A DNA stretch of 64,000 nt, from positions 263,458 to 327,457 of the forward strand of contig NZ_LT635544.1 of NCBI RefSeq assembly GCF_900120125.1. The letters are read 5' to 3'. The notes below the pieces were generated by a model. That model had not been told where the DNA came from. It saw only the letters and a list, made by a program, of their open reading frames with translations, and searched no databases. Positions 6,521 through 15,836 of the stretch are shown here, piece by piece. This stretch comes from Gemella massiliensis. GTDB lineage: Bacteria; Bacillota; Bacilli; Staphylococcales; Gemellaceae. The position numbers were made by a program, and so were the translations under genes. Within the stretch, counting starts at the first letter, position 1. The number at the start of each line of letters is the position of its first letter.

Positions 6521-8767
6521 ATGTAAACAATTGGAAAAAATAATTATAAATTATATTTAGAAAAAAGAGGGGAAAAATTTAATCATTATTCAATAAAAAA
6601 ACTTACTATAGGAACGGCTTCGGTAGCGGTAGCTGCTTCAATTTTTCTAGGAGTAGGGGGAGTTGCCCATGCAGAAGAAAAAACTGTTAATGAGAAAGTA
6701 TCCGCAGTTACCAATGTTGAACTAGAAAAAAATCGATTAACAGCTTACATACAAAATATTCAGGAAAAATTAGAAAATGGCAGTTATAAAAATAAAACGG
6801 AAGAAAGCATAAATATTTTAAAACAAAAATTAAAAGAAGCAAAAAATATTTCGTCAACTGCTACTTCTCAAAAGGAAATAGATAGTGCTTACCAATCATT
6901 GGTAACTATAGTAAATTCTAAACTAGAATCTAAAAAAGAGGATAATTACAGAGAGACATCAGTTAAAATAAAAGGGAATAAGACTGATAAATCTGACATA
7001 CAGGCAAGTAAAACTAATATAGAATCTAATAGTATATTGGATAAAAGTTTAAGAATGGGAACATCAAGTTTTCGTTCTGTAAATGAAACAGAAGCTAAAG
7101 ACGACACTCATCACAAAAATGAAAAAAAACTTAATATTATTAATGGTAATTTTGAACAAGGGCAAGGATTACAATTGCCCCAAGGATCAACTAATATAGT
7201 GACAAATGATAAAGATAAAGTAGCAGGATGGAAAGTTGTAGATCCGACTAAACAAACGGAAATACCTATAGCTAATGCTCAAAAATCAGATTATGGTTCA
7301 AATACCTCTGATTCAAACGCCCCATATGGAGCTGTTTTGGGTGGGTATACTGAGAAAAAAACAAATCAAGGTAATCCTGGTACTACCAAAGTTGATACAA
7401 TAGGTGGCATATATCAGGAGTTTGATGTTACTCCTGGTTCTGAATTATTGGTAAAATACAATTCTTCAAGTTTTGGAGCAGCTTATGGTTTTGCCGGAGC
7501 AAAATTAACTGTTTCAGATGCTGATAATCTAAGTAATATCTTATATAGCGGAGTTCCTAATTGGAGTGGTTTTCAAAACTTTGGGAAATTTGACGGAAAG
7601 ATTATTAATATTCCAAAAACAGTAAAAAGAATTCGAATAACATTTGAGGATGCTGACAATTATAACCATGCAAACACGGATAATAATAAATTTGATACCA
7701 AGAATAAAACAAAAGTTTATCCAGGTGGTGTAGTAAGTAATGTTCGTGTTAACAGCGGTTCTTATATAGTATCCCAAGTAACCAAAACGAATTATGAGGT
7801 AAGTTCATCATCAAAAATAGCAAAAACGGTTGAAGTTACCGTAACTGTTAAAGTGGAAAATAAAGGCTGGGAATCATCAGCTAACACAATCTATAAAGTG
7901 AAACTACCAAAAGGTGCGAAGGTACTTTCAGGTGGCACCGAATCTAATGGAGAGTTAACTGTTAATGTCGGTAAAGTTGAAAGTCATACATCTAAAACAA
8001 TTTCTTATAAACTTCAATTACCGGCTGATACACCGATAAAAGAAAGTTTGGAAGGAATTGTAAATTATGAAACCAATGGTATGGTAATTAATCAAAGTGG
8101 TATCAAAACAAAAAATCAAGGAAAAGAAACAGTAAATACACAAATAATAACTGTTAAAATGTACAAGGAAGAACTTCGTAAGAATCTAGAAACTGTAAAA
8201 AATTCATTAACAGGTTTAAAACAGTCAGATTATACAAAAGATTCGTGGAATGCGTTGCAAAATACCATAAGTAAAGCCGAAAAAATTTTGGCGGAAACAG
8301 ATCAAACACCTGTGCAAGATCAAGCTAATCAAGCTACAATAAATAGTTTAGAACTTCAATTAACAAAAGATAGAGAAAAACTTGATATTGCCAAAATACT
8401 TAAAGAAAAAGAGGCAGAAATCGAAGCAAGTAAAGGAACAAAAGAAGAAAAAGAAGCGGCGAAAGCTAAAGCAAAAGAAGAAGCTGACAAAGCGAATAAA
8501 GCAATAGACGAAGCAACAACAAACGAAGACGTGACAAAAGCGAAAGACGCGGGAGTAAGTGCAATTAATAATATATCAATAAAATCAAAACAAAAGGATA
8601 AATTTAAAAAAATATTACCAGAAAAATCCAATTTGAATACTAATGAAAGAACGATAAAAAAACTGTTTAATACAGGACAAAATACAGATTTATCATTTTC
8701 AGGATTAGCTTTGGGAGTATTAGGAATGTTATTAATCGCCAAACGTCGTAAAGAAAATAAAAAGTAA
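6521..8767 (+). pseudogene. YSIRK-type surface protein with stop at codon 2 and degenerate LPXTG motif
   Basis: Remnant of a wall-anchored surface protein. AAAGGA with eight-base spacing precedes ATG 6521, but codon 2 is TAA (6524-6526). The same frame then runs open to 8767. It encodes HYSIKKLTIGTASVAVAAS, a YSIRK-like export signal ending near AHA|EEK, then helical segments, a beta-rich region that may bind ligand (NGNFEQGQGLQLPQGS onward), a DUF11-like domain, a FIVAR-like helical repeat and a DUF1542-like KEEKEAAKAKAKEEADKANK stretch with raised GC. The sorting signal is LFNTG in place of LPXTG, followed by a hydrophobic helix and KRRKENKK. An internal TTG at 6899 would give a 622-residue product without a signal peptide. 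Two independent lesions suggest a decaying gene. Confidence 0.75.
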
Positions 8768-8840
8768 AATCTACAGTAATTAACACTAGTTTCCAATACT
8801 TATTTTTGGTAAACATTAAAATATTTCTTTAAATATAATA

Positions 8841-8869
8841 TTGCCAAAGTATAACTTATATAGTATAAT
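8841..8869 (+). promoter_or_regulatory. Promoter of spx
   Basis: TTGCCA (8841-8846), a 17-base spacer and TATAAT (8864-8869), about 55 bases upstream of the spx start. No other gene lies between. Confidence 0.75.
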
Positions 8870-8923
8870 ATAGGAGTATATAGATTATAAAAATATTAAT
8901 GTTATTTTTATAAAGGAGTGTGA

Positions 8924-9337
8924 ATGCTGGTGGTAGTTACATTGTTTACATCGCCTAGTTGTACTTCTTGTAGGAAAGCAAAGGCTTGGTTAGTGGAAAA
9001 TAATATAGAGTTTGTAGAAAGAAATATTTTCTCTGAAGCATTGACAACGGAAGAAATAAAGAATATTCTCTCAATTACTGAACACGGAACAGAGGACATT
9101 ATTTCATTTAGATCTAAGACCTTTCAAAAGTTGAACTTAGATATAGATAGTATGTCAATACAAGATTTGTATAAAATTATACGTGATAATCCGGGAATGC
9201 TAAGAAGACCTATCATCGTAGACGATAAAAGATTACAAGTAGGATATAACGAGGATGAAATTAGAAGATTTCTTCCAAAAGAAATTAGAGTAAATCAATT
9301 AAATCAATTAAAACAAATAAAGAGCGAAGTTGAGTAA
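8924..9337 (+). CDS. spxA: Spx family global stress regulator
   Basis: ArsC-fold protein that binds the alpha C-terminal domain of RNA polymerase and redirects transcription under thiol stress. The 137-residue product has the redox switch CTSC near residues 13-16, the strongly conserved VERNIFSE and [20 protein letters not shown] segments, and the expected length. GGAG six bases before ATG 8924 supports the start. It is transcribed alone from the promoter at 8841 and ends at the terminator at 9373. In relatives Spx activity is controlled by ClpXP proteolysis; nothing of that is visible here. Confidence 0.95.
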   Translation: MLVVVTLFTSPSCTSCRKAKAWLVENNIEFVERNIFSEALTTEEIKNILSITEHGTEDIISFRSKTFQKLNLDIDSMSIQDLYKIIRDNPGMLRRPIIVDDKRLQVGYNEDEIRRFLPKEIRVNQLNQLKQIKSEVE

Positions 9338-9372
9338 GTATGCCCTGATACTGCTTTTAACTAAGAAGAGAG

Positions 9373-9401
9373 AGGTTGATATTAGGTATCAACCTTTTTT
9401 T
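9373..9401 (+). terminator. Terminator after spx
   Basis: AGGTTGATA (9373-9381) and TATCAACCT (9387-9395) form a perfect nine-base stem around a five-base loop, followed by seven T residues. Confidence 0.92.
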
Positions 9402-9436
9402 ATGAGTATTTAATAATAAAAAGAAAGAGGTATTAG

Positions 9437-10312
9437 ATGGAAAAAGATACTAAGTTTATAACGGGAGAAATTCATTTTTTAGAACTTGTAGAAAAAAAGA
9501 GTTCTTCTCTTGTATTTAAAGGTCCAAACGGAGAAGAAATAAATTGTAATGAATCGGATGTAGATAGCTTGAATAATTATAATCTAGGAGAAGAATACTC
9601 AATGTTTGTTTATCCTTCAAGAAGTGGAAAATTATTTTCAACGCCTAATATTCCGGAAGTTACTTACGGAGAATATGCCTTTAGCAAAGTAGTAAAAGTA
9701 GAAGAAGACAGGGTAGGTCTGGATATAGGTTTTTCTCGAGAAATTCCATTATTGGCAGAAGATTTGCCAAAATTACGAAGTGTTTGGCCAAAAGAAGGTG
9801 ATGAGTTATTTATAACATTGCGTCGTGACTATACAGGGCAACTTTTTGCTCGTCTTGCAACGGAAACAATAGTATCAACACTTTATTCAAAAGCTACAAA
9901 AAATTTAAAAAATAAAGACTTGGAAGCATACCCATATCGTTTAATGAAAGTAGGAACATTCTTGTTATCAAAAGATGGATACAAAATTTTTGTTCATGAA
10001 TCGGAGCGTGAACTTGAGCCTCGTCTTGGAGAAAAAGTATCGCTTAGAGTTATTGGGATAAAGGATAACGGAGAAATAAACGGTTCATTTTTACCACGTG
10101 CTTATGAACGAATGGATAAAGATGGACAGGCTATTCTTGATTATATCGAAAATAACGGGTACTGTGATTTCACCGATAAATCATCTCCTGAAGAAATAAA
10201 AGCTGTTTTTGGGATGAGTAAGGGAAGTTTCAAGCGTGCTGTGGGAAGATTGTTTAAGAATAAATTAATAATGATTGAAGAAGATGGATTATATAAACGT
10301 AAAGGAAGATAA
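9437..10312 (+). CDS. cvfB: CvfB family S1-like RNA-binding protein
   Basis: Cytoplasmic RNA-binding protein of the CvfB/YitL family, which affects virulence-factor expression in staphylococci. The 291-residue product shows the expected order of S1-like beta-barrel modules (YGEYAFSKVVKVEEDRVGLD at about 75-94, then two more) and a C-terminal winged helix (FGMSKGSFKRAVGRLFKNKL at about 258-277). AGAGG precedes ATG 9437. It begins a tight run of same-strand genes (3-10 base gaps) through cupin, rnz, nudF and fur. Confidence 0.88.
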   Translation: MEKDTKFITGEIHFLELVEKKSSSLVFKGPNGEEINCNESDVDSLNNYNLGEEYSMFVYPSRSGKLFSTPNIPEVTYGEYAFSKVVKVEEDRVGLDIGFSREIPLLAEDLPKLRSVWPKEGDELFITLRRDYTGQLFARLATETIVSTLYSKATKNLKNKDLEAYPYRLMKVGTFLLSKDGYKIFVHESERELEPRLGEKVSLRVIGIKDNGEINGSFLPRAYERMDKDGQAILDYIENNGYCDFTDKSSPEEIKAVFGMSKGSFKRAVGRLFKNKLIMIEEDGLYKRKGR

Positions 10313-10315
10313 GAA

Positions 10316-10597
10316 ATGAGAAAAGTTAAATTAGATAAAAATGCTTTATTAGGTGGAATAGTATTAGAACATGAACGTTATCAAGTAGTTCATATGAATT
10401 TAAAAGCAGGGAATCAAACAGATTCTTACAGTAATAATAAAAATATATTACTGTTTAATATTAGTGGAAAAATTACAGTTACATTTGAAGAAACAGTTGA
10501 AATCTTAAATGAATTTGAGTTGTTGGAAGTTCCGGCAGGGGTTGAACACGTTATTACCTGCTTGGGAGATGCTCAGATCTTCATAGTAAAATTATAA
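10316..10597 (+). CDS. Small cupin-like protein
   Basis: A 93-residue protein whose sequence fits a single beta-barrel cupin: ILLFNISGKITVTFEE and then LLEVPAGVEHVITCLGDA, the second being a recognisable cupin motif 2 with the GVEH histidine. The usual cluster of histidines in motif 1 is absent, so metal binding may be lost. It starts three bases after cvfB and ends nine bases before rnz, so it belongs to this operon. No substrate can be assigned. Confidence 0.7.
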   Translation: MRKVKLDKNALLGGIVLEHERYQVVHMNLKAGNQTDSYSNNKNILLFNISGKITVTFEETVEILNEFELLEVPAGVEHVITCLGDAQIFIVKL

Positions 10598-10606
10598 AGG
10601 TGAATA

Positions 10607-11527
10607 ATGAATTTTCAATTTTTAGGAACAGGAGCGGGGCTACCGTCTAAATTTAGAAATACTCAAAGTATCGTATTTAATTTTATGCAGGAACTTCATG
10701 AGTGTTGGATGTTTGATTGTGGAGAAGCCACACAACATCAAATATTGGAAACAACAATAAAACCTACCAAAATAAAAAAAATTTTTATAAGTCATCTTCA
10801 TGGTGATCATGTATTGGGACTTATCGGTTTTTTATCATCACGAAGTTTTTTGTTGGATAAAAAAAGTACAGATTTAGAAATATACGGGCCGGTCGGTATA
10901 AAAGAATATATTTTAATGAATTTGAAATTCACATATTGTTCACTAAGTTATAATATAAAATTTATTGAATTTTCTAGCGAACAGTGTATAATAGATAATA
11001 AAACCTTGAGCGTTTATGCTTACCCATTAAGACATAATGTAGAATGTTATGGGTATAAGATGGTTTTTAAAGATCAAAAAGGTAGTTTAAATGTTGAGAG
11101 ATTAAAATCACTCGGTATAGAACCCGGACCTTTTTATCGGGTGATAAAAGATGCAGATACTTTTGAATTTAATGGAAAAACTTATAATTCAACAGATTTT
11201 TTATCAGAAGATAAAAAAGGAAAGGTCATAACCGTCATAGCGGATACAAGGTATTTTATAGAGTTGAGAGATTTTGTTAAAGGAAGTGATGTATTCATTA
11301 CTGAATGTACATATTTAGATAAAAAAGACCATAACTTAGCTAAAAAAAATGCTCATTTAAGTGTAATTGATGTAGAGAATTTGGTAAAAAATAATAATAT
11401 TAAAAATCTATATTTAACTCATATTAGTGCAAGATATGATAAAATTATTGAAAATGAAGTGAAAAGTCAGTTGCTAAAGGAATGTAATACTTATATTGCA
11501 AAAGATTTTGCTGAATATAAAATTTAA
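10607..11527 (+). CDS. rnz: Ribonuclease Z (tRNA 3' endonuclease)
   Basis: Metallo-beta-lactamase-fold endonuclease that trims the 3' trailer of precursor tRNAs lacking an encoded CCA. The 306-residue product has the zinc-binding HLHGDH motif at about residues 63-68, the N-terminal FLGTGAGLPSKFRNTQS that is diagnostic of RNase Z, an exosite-like PGPFYRVIK, and the later metal ligands in VIADTRY and LTHISARY. This matches the tRNA-Leu in this window, which does not encode its CCA. AAGGTG precedes ATG 10607. Confidence 0.95.
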   Translation: MNFQFLGTGAGLPSKFRNTQSIVFNFMQELHECWMFDCGEATQHQILETTIKPTKIKKIFISHLHGDHVLGLIGFLSSRSFLLDKKSTDLEIYGPVGIKEYILMNLKFTYCSLSYNIKFIEFSSEQCIIDNKTLSVYAYPLRHNVECYGYKMVFKDQKGSLNVERLKSLGIEPGPFYRVIKDADTFEFNGKTYNSTDFLSEDKKGKVITVIADTRYFIELRDFVKGSDVFITECTYLDKKDHNLAKKNAHLSVIDVENLVKNNNIKNLYLTHISARYDKIIENEVKSQLLKECNTYIAKDFAEYKI

Positions 11528-11542
11528 TATTTGGAGAAGCTT

Positions 11543-12118
11543 ATGAAAAACAACACCGTAAAAAATAACCTAGAAGAAAAAACAGTGGAAGTGAAAAAAA
11601 TTTTTAAAGGAAAAGTTTTAGATGTCGAAATTCATACTGTAAGTTTACCTAATGGGGAAACATCAACACGAGAATTGATTAATCATAGAGGGGCTGTAGC
11701 GATACTTGCCGTAACAAAAGATAATGAGGTGATTTTGGTAGAGCAATATAGAAAAGCTATAGACAGCGTTACTTTGGAAATACCCGCGGGTAAATTAGAA
11801 GACGGAGAAGCTGATAATAAGAAAAAATCAGCAGTACGTGAACTTCAAGAAGAAACCGGTTATGTTGTAACGGAAGATAGATTGGAAAAAATCTGTGATG
11901 TCCATGTAGCACTTGGGTATAGTTCAGAATTAATCACCATTTATTATGTAGACAATTTGGAATACGCAGGTGAGCAAAATCCTGATGAAGATGAATTTAT
12001 TAATTTGAAAAAATATCCTATAGATGAGGCGATAAAATTGTTGGATGATAATGTTATAACAGATAGTAAAACAATGTTGGCATTATTATATTTAAAAACA
12101 AGGAAAGGAAAATTATAA
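11543..12118 (+). CDS. nudF: ADP-ribose pyrophosphatase (Nudix hydrolase)
   Basis: Hydrolyses ADP-ribose to AMP and ribose-5-phosphate, a housekeeping clean-up step. The 191-residue protein carries a complete Nudix box, beginning GKLEDGEADNKKKSAVREL and ending QEETGYV, near residues 90-112. ATG 11543 is chosen because TTGGAGAA lies six bases upstream; a TTG at 11531 in the same frame overlaps that ribosome site. It is followed three bases later by fur, an order shared with Bacillus and Staphylococcus. Confidence 0.92.
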   Translation: MKNNTVKNNLEEKTVEVKKIFKGKVLDVEIHTVSLPNGETSTRELINHRGAVAILAVTKDNEVILVEQYRKAIDSVTLEIPAGKLEDGEADNKKKSAVRELQEETGYVVTEDRLEKICDVHVALGYSSELITIYYVDNLEYAGEQNPDEDEFINLKKYPIDEAIKLLDDNVITDSKTMLALLYLKTRKGKL

Positions 12119-12121
12119 TAT

Positions 12122-12571
12122 ATGAATATTTTTGAGAAGATAATAAAAGTAATTCAAAAATCACCATACAAAGTAACCCCACAACGTGAAAAAATTGTTG
12201 AGATTTTGATAGAAAATAAAGATAAGCATCTAAGTGCGGAGGAATTGTACTTTATTCTGAAAGAAAAAACTCCGGACATTGGGATTGCTACAGTTTATAG
12301 AACTTTAGATATATTTTATGATTTGAAAATTTTAGAGAAGATTTCATTTAACAACGGTGTTTCAAAATATCATCTACGACAAGCAAATAATGAAGAATTA
12401 CATCACCACTTAATATGTACAGAATGTAATGTAATAGAAAAAGTCTCAAATCCAATATTTAATAAATTGATAGAGTATATGAAAAAAGAGTATGAATTTG
12501 AGGTTCAGGATAATTCGTTATCTTTCTATGGTATTTGCAAAAAATGCAAAGATAAAAAAGGTGCGAAGTAA
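12122..12571 (+). CDS. fur: Ferric uptake regulator (Fur family)
   Basis: Metal-responsive repressor of 149 residues. The winged helix (YKVTPQREKIVEILI to GIATVYRTLDIF, about 16-67) and the dimerisation domain with HHHLICTECN and CKKCKDK are visible; the two CXXC pairs form a structural zinc site. Fur, PerR and Zur are hard to separate by eye. Placement next to nudF and the Fur-box-like palindrome over the efe promoter favour Fur. Its stop overlaps the start of the next gene by one base (TAATG). Confidence 0.85.
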   Translation: MNIFEKIIKVIQKSPYKVTPQREKIVEILIENKDKHLSAEELYFILKEKTPDIGIATVYRTLDIFYDLKILEKISFNNGVSKYHLRQANNEELHHHLICTECNVIEKVSNPIFNKLIEYMKKEYEFEVQDNSLSFYGICKKCKDKKGAK

Positions 12572-13020
12572 TGGTTCTTGATAAATTAGAGAAGATTTTA
12601 TTACTTATAGCCGGTGTAGTTTACGTAATTTATATAATTTTTCTGGGAACTACTATAAAATTATTTAAAAATTATGTTGGTAATGAATATTTACGCACGA
12701 AAATTGTTGATCAGATAAGAGAACAAACAAAACTTACACAAGATAGTGCAAATGTATCAACAAAAGATATGCATTTTATTTTTCAGGTAATGGGACAGCT
12801 TGCTTGGATATATTTTGCGTTATTAATAGTTTTATTTCTCTTGATGATATTTATGTTATTTAAGAAAGGCATTAATCATAATATCGTAGCATTTTTATTA
12901 CTGTTATACAGTGTTGTGCTGTTGGTATTCAGTTTAGGAATATTATTTATTAGCTGTATAATTTATTTCCTTATAGGGCTTAGAATTATATTAACAAGAA
13001 ACAAAGAACAAAGAGTGTAA
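12571..13020 (+). CDS. DUF4064-like membrane protein
   Basis: Unknown function. The 149-residue protein has four predicted membrane spans (about 9-29, 71-91, 103-120 and 123-141) with an extracellular loop of about 35 polar residues between the first two. The layout resembles DUF4064 proteins. The start codon shares its A with the fur stop codon, so the gene is translationally coupled to fur. Whether it responds to iron is not visible. Confidence 0.6.
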   Translation: MVLDKLEKILLLIAGVVYVIYIIFLGTTIKLFKNYVGNEYLRTKIVDQIREQTKLTQDSANVSTKDMHFIFQVMGQLAWIYFALLIVLFLLMIFMLFKKGINHNIVAFLLLLYSVVLLVFSLGILFISCIIYFLIGLRIILTRNKEQRV

Positions 13021-13086
13021 TTAAGGCGAACATATTTGTCTTGGTTATGCTCTTTAACAATAAAACATTTAAAAGGTGATAATTAA

Positions 13087-13770
13087 ATGAATATTAGAGA
13101 AAATTTTAATAATATCCAAAATAATATAAGAAAAATATGTAAGAAAAAGGGTAGAAATCCTGAGGAAGTGCAGTTAATAGCAGTAACAAAATATGTAACT
13201 GATAAACGAGTTGCGGAGGTGATAAATTCAGGAATAACAAACTTTGCAGAAAATAGATCGGATAATTATAGTAAAAGAAAAAATATTTTTCCAAATTATA
13301 CGTGGCATTTAATCGGTAGTTTACAAACTAGAAAAGTAAAAGATGTGATAAATGAAGTGGATTATTTTCACGCTTTGGACAGAGAAAATTTAGCCAAAGA
13401 AATCAATAAAAGGGCGACAAAAGAAATTAGTTGTTTTGTACAAGTGAATGTATCCGGTGAAGAAAGTAAACACGGTTTAAAAGTCGACGAAGCGGAGAAT
13501 TTTATTAAATCATTAGAAAACTATTCAAAAATAAAAGTCGTTGGACTTATGACAATGGCACCGTTTATTGAAGATGAAATTATATTGAGAAATTGTTTTA
13601 GAGAATTAAAAATGCTACGGGACAGAATCAAAAATTTGAATTTACCTTATGCTCCATGTAAATACTTATCAATGGGAATGAGCAATGATTATAAAATCGC
13701 ACTGGAGGAAGGTGCAACACATATTCGTATAGGAACTGCTTTAGTTGGGAATGAATTAAAGAGGGATTAA
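13087..13770 (+). CDS. PLP homeostasis protein, YggS/YlmE family
   Basis: Pyridoxal-phosphate-binding protein of the COG0325 family, which maintains PLP and amino-acid balance without known catalytic activity. The 227-residue product has the PLP lysine in IAVTKYVT (about 32-39), the NFAENRSDNY segment, WHLIGSLQTRKVK, and the phosphate-binding SMGMSNDYKIALEEGATHIR motif near the C-terminus. AAAGGTG precedes ATG 13087. In Bacillus the homologue sits near division genes; here it is followed two bases later by a peptidase gene. Confidence 0.92.
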   Translation: MNIRENFNNIQNNIRKICKKKGRNPEEVQLIAVTKYVTDKRVAEVINSGITNFAENRSDNYSKRKNIFPNYTWHLIGSLQTRKVKDVINEVDYFHALDRENLAKEINKRATKEISCFVQVNVSGEESKHGLKVDEAENFIKSLENYSKIKVVGLMTMAPFIEDEIILRNCFRELKMLRDRIKNLNLPYAPCKYLSMGMSNDYKIALEEGATHIRIGTALVGNELKRD

Positions 13771-13772
13771 AT

Positions 13773-14453
13773 TTGAAAAAAAATATTACAGTTGAAGAGT
13801 TAGATATTATCGTAAAATATCGAAAAAATATGAAAAATATTTATTTGAAAGTTGAAAAAGATGGGAATATTACAGTCTCTGCACCTCCCAAAACACCGAA
13901 TTATATTATAAAAAAATTGGTATGTGACAATATTAAAGAAGTAAAAACTAGAATTGAAAATATTAACCAAAGCAATTCAAGTAGAGAGTATGTAACCGGA
14001 GAGAAATTTTATATTTTCGGTAAAGAAAGAAAACTTTTAGTAGAAAATGCGGATAAAAATTTTTTAGTTATCTCCAATAGTATTATATTAGGAATTACTG
14101 ATAAAACTGATAAAGAAAAATTTATGGGTAGGAAGTTAAGACAAGTTCTTCTAACAGAGGCTAGAGAATTTGTAAAACATTATGAGAGAATAATGAATGT
14201 TAAGGTAAACGAACTTAGAATAAAAAAAATGAAGACACGTTGGGGAACTTGTAATATAGAAAAACAAAGAATTTGGGTTAATGAAGAGCTTACAAAATAC
14301 CCGATAGAATGTTTAGAACATATCGTAGTTCATGAAATGACGCACTTATTAGAAACACATCACACACCTAGATTTTATAAGTTATTAGGAAAATTTTATC
14401 CGAATTATAAGGAAAATGATAAATTGCTAAGGGAGTTTTCAAAAAAATCGTAA
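13773..14453 (+). CDS. YgjP-type zinc metallopeptidase (DUF45)
   Basis: Putative M48-like metallopeptidase of 226 residues. The zinc site is HEMTH near residue 188 (VVHEMTHLLETHHTPRF), and the YgjP signature MKTRWGTC lies upstream. The start is TTG 13773, supported by AGAGGG nine bases upstream and by two-base spacing from yggS. Homologues are widespread, but the substrate is not known. The N-terminal beta-rich part, about 1-110, is less conserved. Confidence 0.85.
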   Translation: MKKNITVEELDIIVKYRKNMKNIYLKVEKDGNITVSAPPKTPNYIIKKLVCDNIKEVKTRIENINQSNSSREYVTGEKFYIFGKERKLLVENADKNFLVISNSIILGITDKTDKEKFMGRKLRQVLLTEAREFVKHYERIMNVKVNELRIKKMKTRWGTCNIEKQRIWVNEELTKYPIECLEHIVVHEMTHLLETHHTPRFYKLLGKFYPNYKENDKLLREFSKKS

Positions 14454-14566
14454 AAAAATAAGAAAGTATAACTTGCTGGAATATTTGTGAAATAATATAT
14501 AGTTTTTTATTATAACCTAACTTACAATAAAAAATTAGCTGACTAATAAAAATTTTCAATTTTTTC

Positions 14567-14595
14567 TTGCTATTTAGTTTTAAAAATGATACAAT
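14567..14595 (+). promoter_or_regulatory. Promoter of rplS
   Basis: TTGCTA (14567-14572), a 17-base spacer and TACAAT (14590-14595). The implied transcript has an 80-base leader before the L19 start. Confidence 0.75.
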
Positions 14596-14599
14596 AGAC

Positions 14600-14675
14600 A
14601 GGATGTGAAAGCATTAATTACGATGTTCCTCTGTTAATCAAGCATTAATAACGAGCATTTTGTAAAAAAAGGAGA
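14600..14675 (+). promoter_or_regulatory. L19 ribosomal protein leader RNA (candidate)
   Basis: The leader contains two related segments, GCATTAATTACGA and GCATTAATAACGAGCA, separated by TTCCTCTGTTAATCAA, just before the AAAAGGAGAAAG ribosome site. Firmicute rplS genes commonly carry an autoregulatory L19 leader of this size in this place. I rely on position and the repeated segments; I did not fold it. Confidence 0.5.
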
Positions 14676-14682
14676 AAGAATA

Positions 14683-15027
14683 ATGAGCAAAATCATTGAA
14701 GCGGTAACTAAATCGCAATTAAGATCAGATATTCCTGAATTTAAAGCCGGGGATACAGTAAGAGTACATGTTCGTATCGTAGAAGGTGGACGTGAACGTA
14801 TCCAACAATTTGAAGGAGTAGTTATTAAACGTCGTGGTGGCGGAATTTCTGCTACATATACTGTACGTAAAATTTCTAACGGTGTTGGTGTAGAAAGAAC
14901 ATTCCCTGTTCATACTCCAAAAGTTGAGAAAATTGAAGTAGTACGTAAAGGTAAAGTTAGACGTGCTAAATTGTATTATCTACGTAATTTACGTGGTAAA
15001 GCTGCTCGTATCAAAGAAATTCGATAA
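14683..15027 (+). CDS. rplS: 50S ribosomal protein L19
   Basis: Ribosomal protein at the 30S-50S interface. The 114-residue product matches the family from end to end: [60 protein letters not shown] and a basic [16 protein letters not shown] tail. Codon use is the cleanest in the window, as expected for a highly expressed gene. It is transcribed alone; the usual trmD and rimM neighbours are not adjacent. Confidence 0.98.
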   Translation: MSKIIEAVTKSQLRSDIPEFKAGDTVRVHVRIVEGGRERIQQFEGVVIKRRGGGISATYTVRKISNGVGVERTFPVHTPKVEKIEVVRKGKVRRAKLYYLRNLRGKAARIKEIR

Positions 15028-15041
15028 GAAAAAATTAAAGG

Positions 15042-15079
15042 ATAATCCCATTATCAATTAGATTTTGGGATTATTTTTT
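15042..15079 (+). terminator. Terminator after rplS
   Basis: ATAATCCCA (15042-15050) pairs with TGGGATTAT (15066-15074) and is followed by six T residues. Confidence 0.85.
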
Positions 15080-15130
15080 ATGTAAATTATATGGTATAAT
15101 AAAAGGGAATACGATTGAAAGAGTGATAAT

Positions 15131-15832
15131 ATGAAAAAAATAATAGTCAAAAATTTAGTAAAAGAATACGGAGAAAATGATAACAAAGTAATTGCGAACG
15201 ATAATATAAATTTTGAAATAGACGAAGGGGAATTTGTTGTTATATTAGGACCCAGCGGAGCGGGGAAAAGTACCCTGTTAAATATTATTGGAGGTATGGA
15301 TTCAGCAACATCGGGTTCAATAAAAATATTTGGTAAGGAAATAGTAGCTTTAGATGATAAAGAATTAACAAAGTATCGTAGAGAAAAAATTGGTTTTGTT
15401 TTCCAATTCTATAACTTAATACCGAATTTAACCGTTTTGGAAAATGTAGAATTGGCTGAACAAATAGTAAAGAGTCCAAAATCGGCTGAAGAAATATTAA
15501 AAATTGTTGGCTTAGAACATAGATTACATAACTTCCCAAGTCAAATATCCGGCGGTGAGCAACAACGAGTAGCTATAGCACGTGCAATAGCTAAAAATCC
15601 TGATGTTTTACTTTGTGATGAACCGACAGGGGCGTTAGACTATAAAACAGGGAAAAGTATACTAAAAATCTTAAAAGAGTATTGTCAAAATGAAAATAAA
15701 ACGGTTATTATTATTACTCACAACAGTTCAATAGCACAAGCGGCGGATAAGGTAATAGAAATTTATGATGCAAAAGTAAAAGATATTATTATCAATAAAA
15801 ATCCAAAAAGTATAGACGAAATAGAGTGGTAG
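15131..15832 (+). CDS. ABC transporter ATP-binding protein (MacB/LolD type)
   Basis: Energises the FtsX-type permease encoded directly downstream. The 233-residue protein has Walker [10 protein letters not shown] (about 38-46), the Q-loop [11 protein letters not shown], signature [13 protein letters not shown], Walker [13 protein letters not shown] and the switch histidine in IITHNSS. The combination EPTGALD with the FtsX partner is typical of antimicrobial-peptide or lipoprotein-type mechanotransmission exporters. Its stop lies four bases before the permease start. A TATAAT at about 15095 may drive the pair. Confidence 0.93.
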   Translation: MKKIIVKNLVKEYGENDNKVIANDNINFEIDEGEFVVILGPSGAGKSTLLNIIGGMDSATSGSIKIFGKEIVALDDKELTKYRREKIGFVFQFYNLIPNLTVLENVELAEQIVKSPKSAEEILKIVGLEHRLHNFPSQISGGEQQRVAIARAIAKNPDVLLCDEPTGALDYKTGKSILKILKEYCQNENKTVIIITHNSSIAQAADKVIEIYDAKVKDIIINKNPKSIDEIEW

Positions 15833-15836
15833 TGTT

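Noticed and set aside
8356..8796. 146-codon minus-strand frame rich in Ser, Ala and Phe
   Set aside because: It is the complement of the Glu/Lys-rich repeats of the surface protein; such shadows follow from codon composition.
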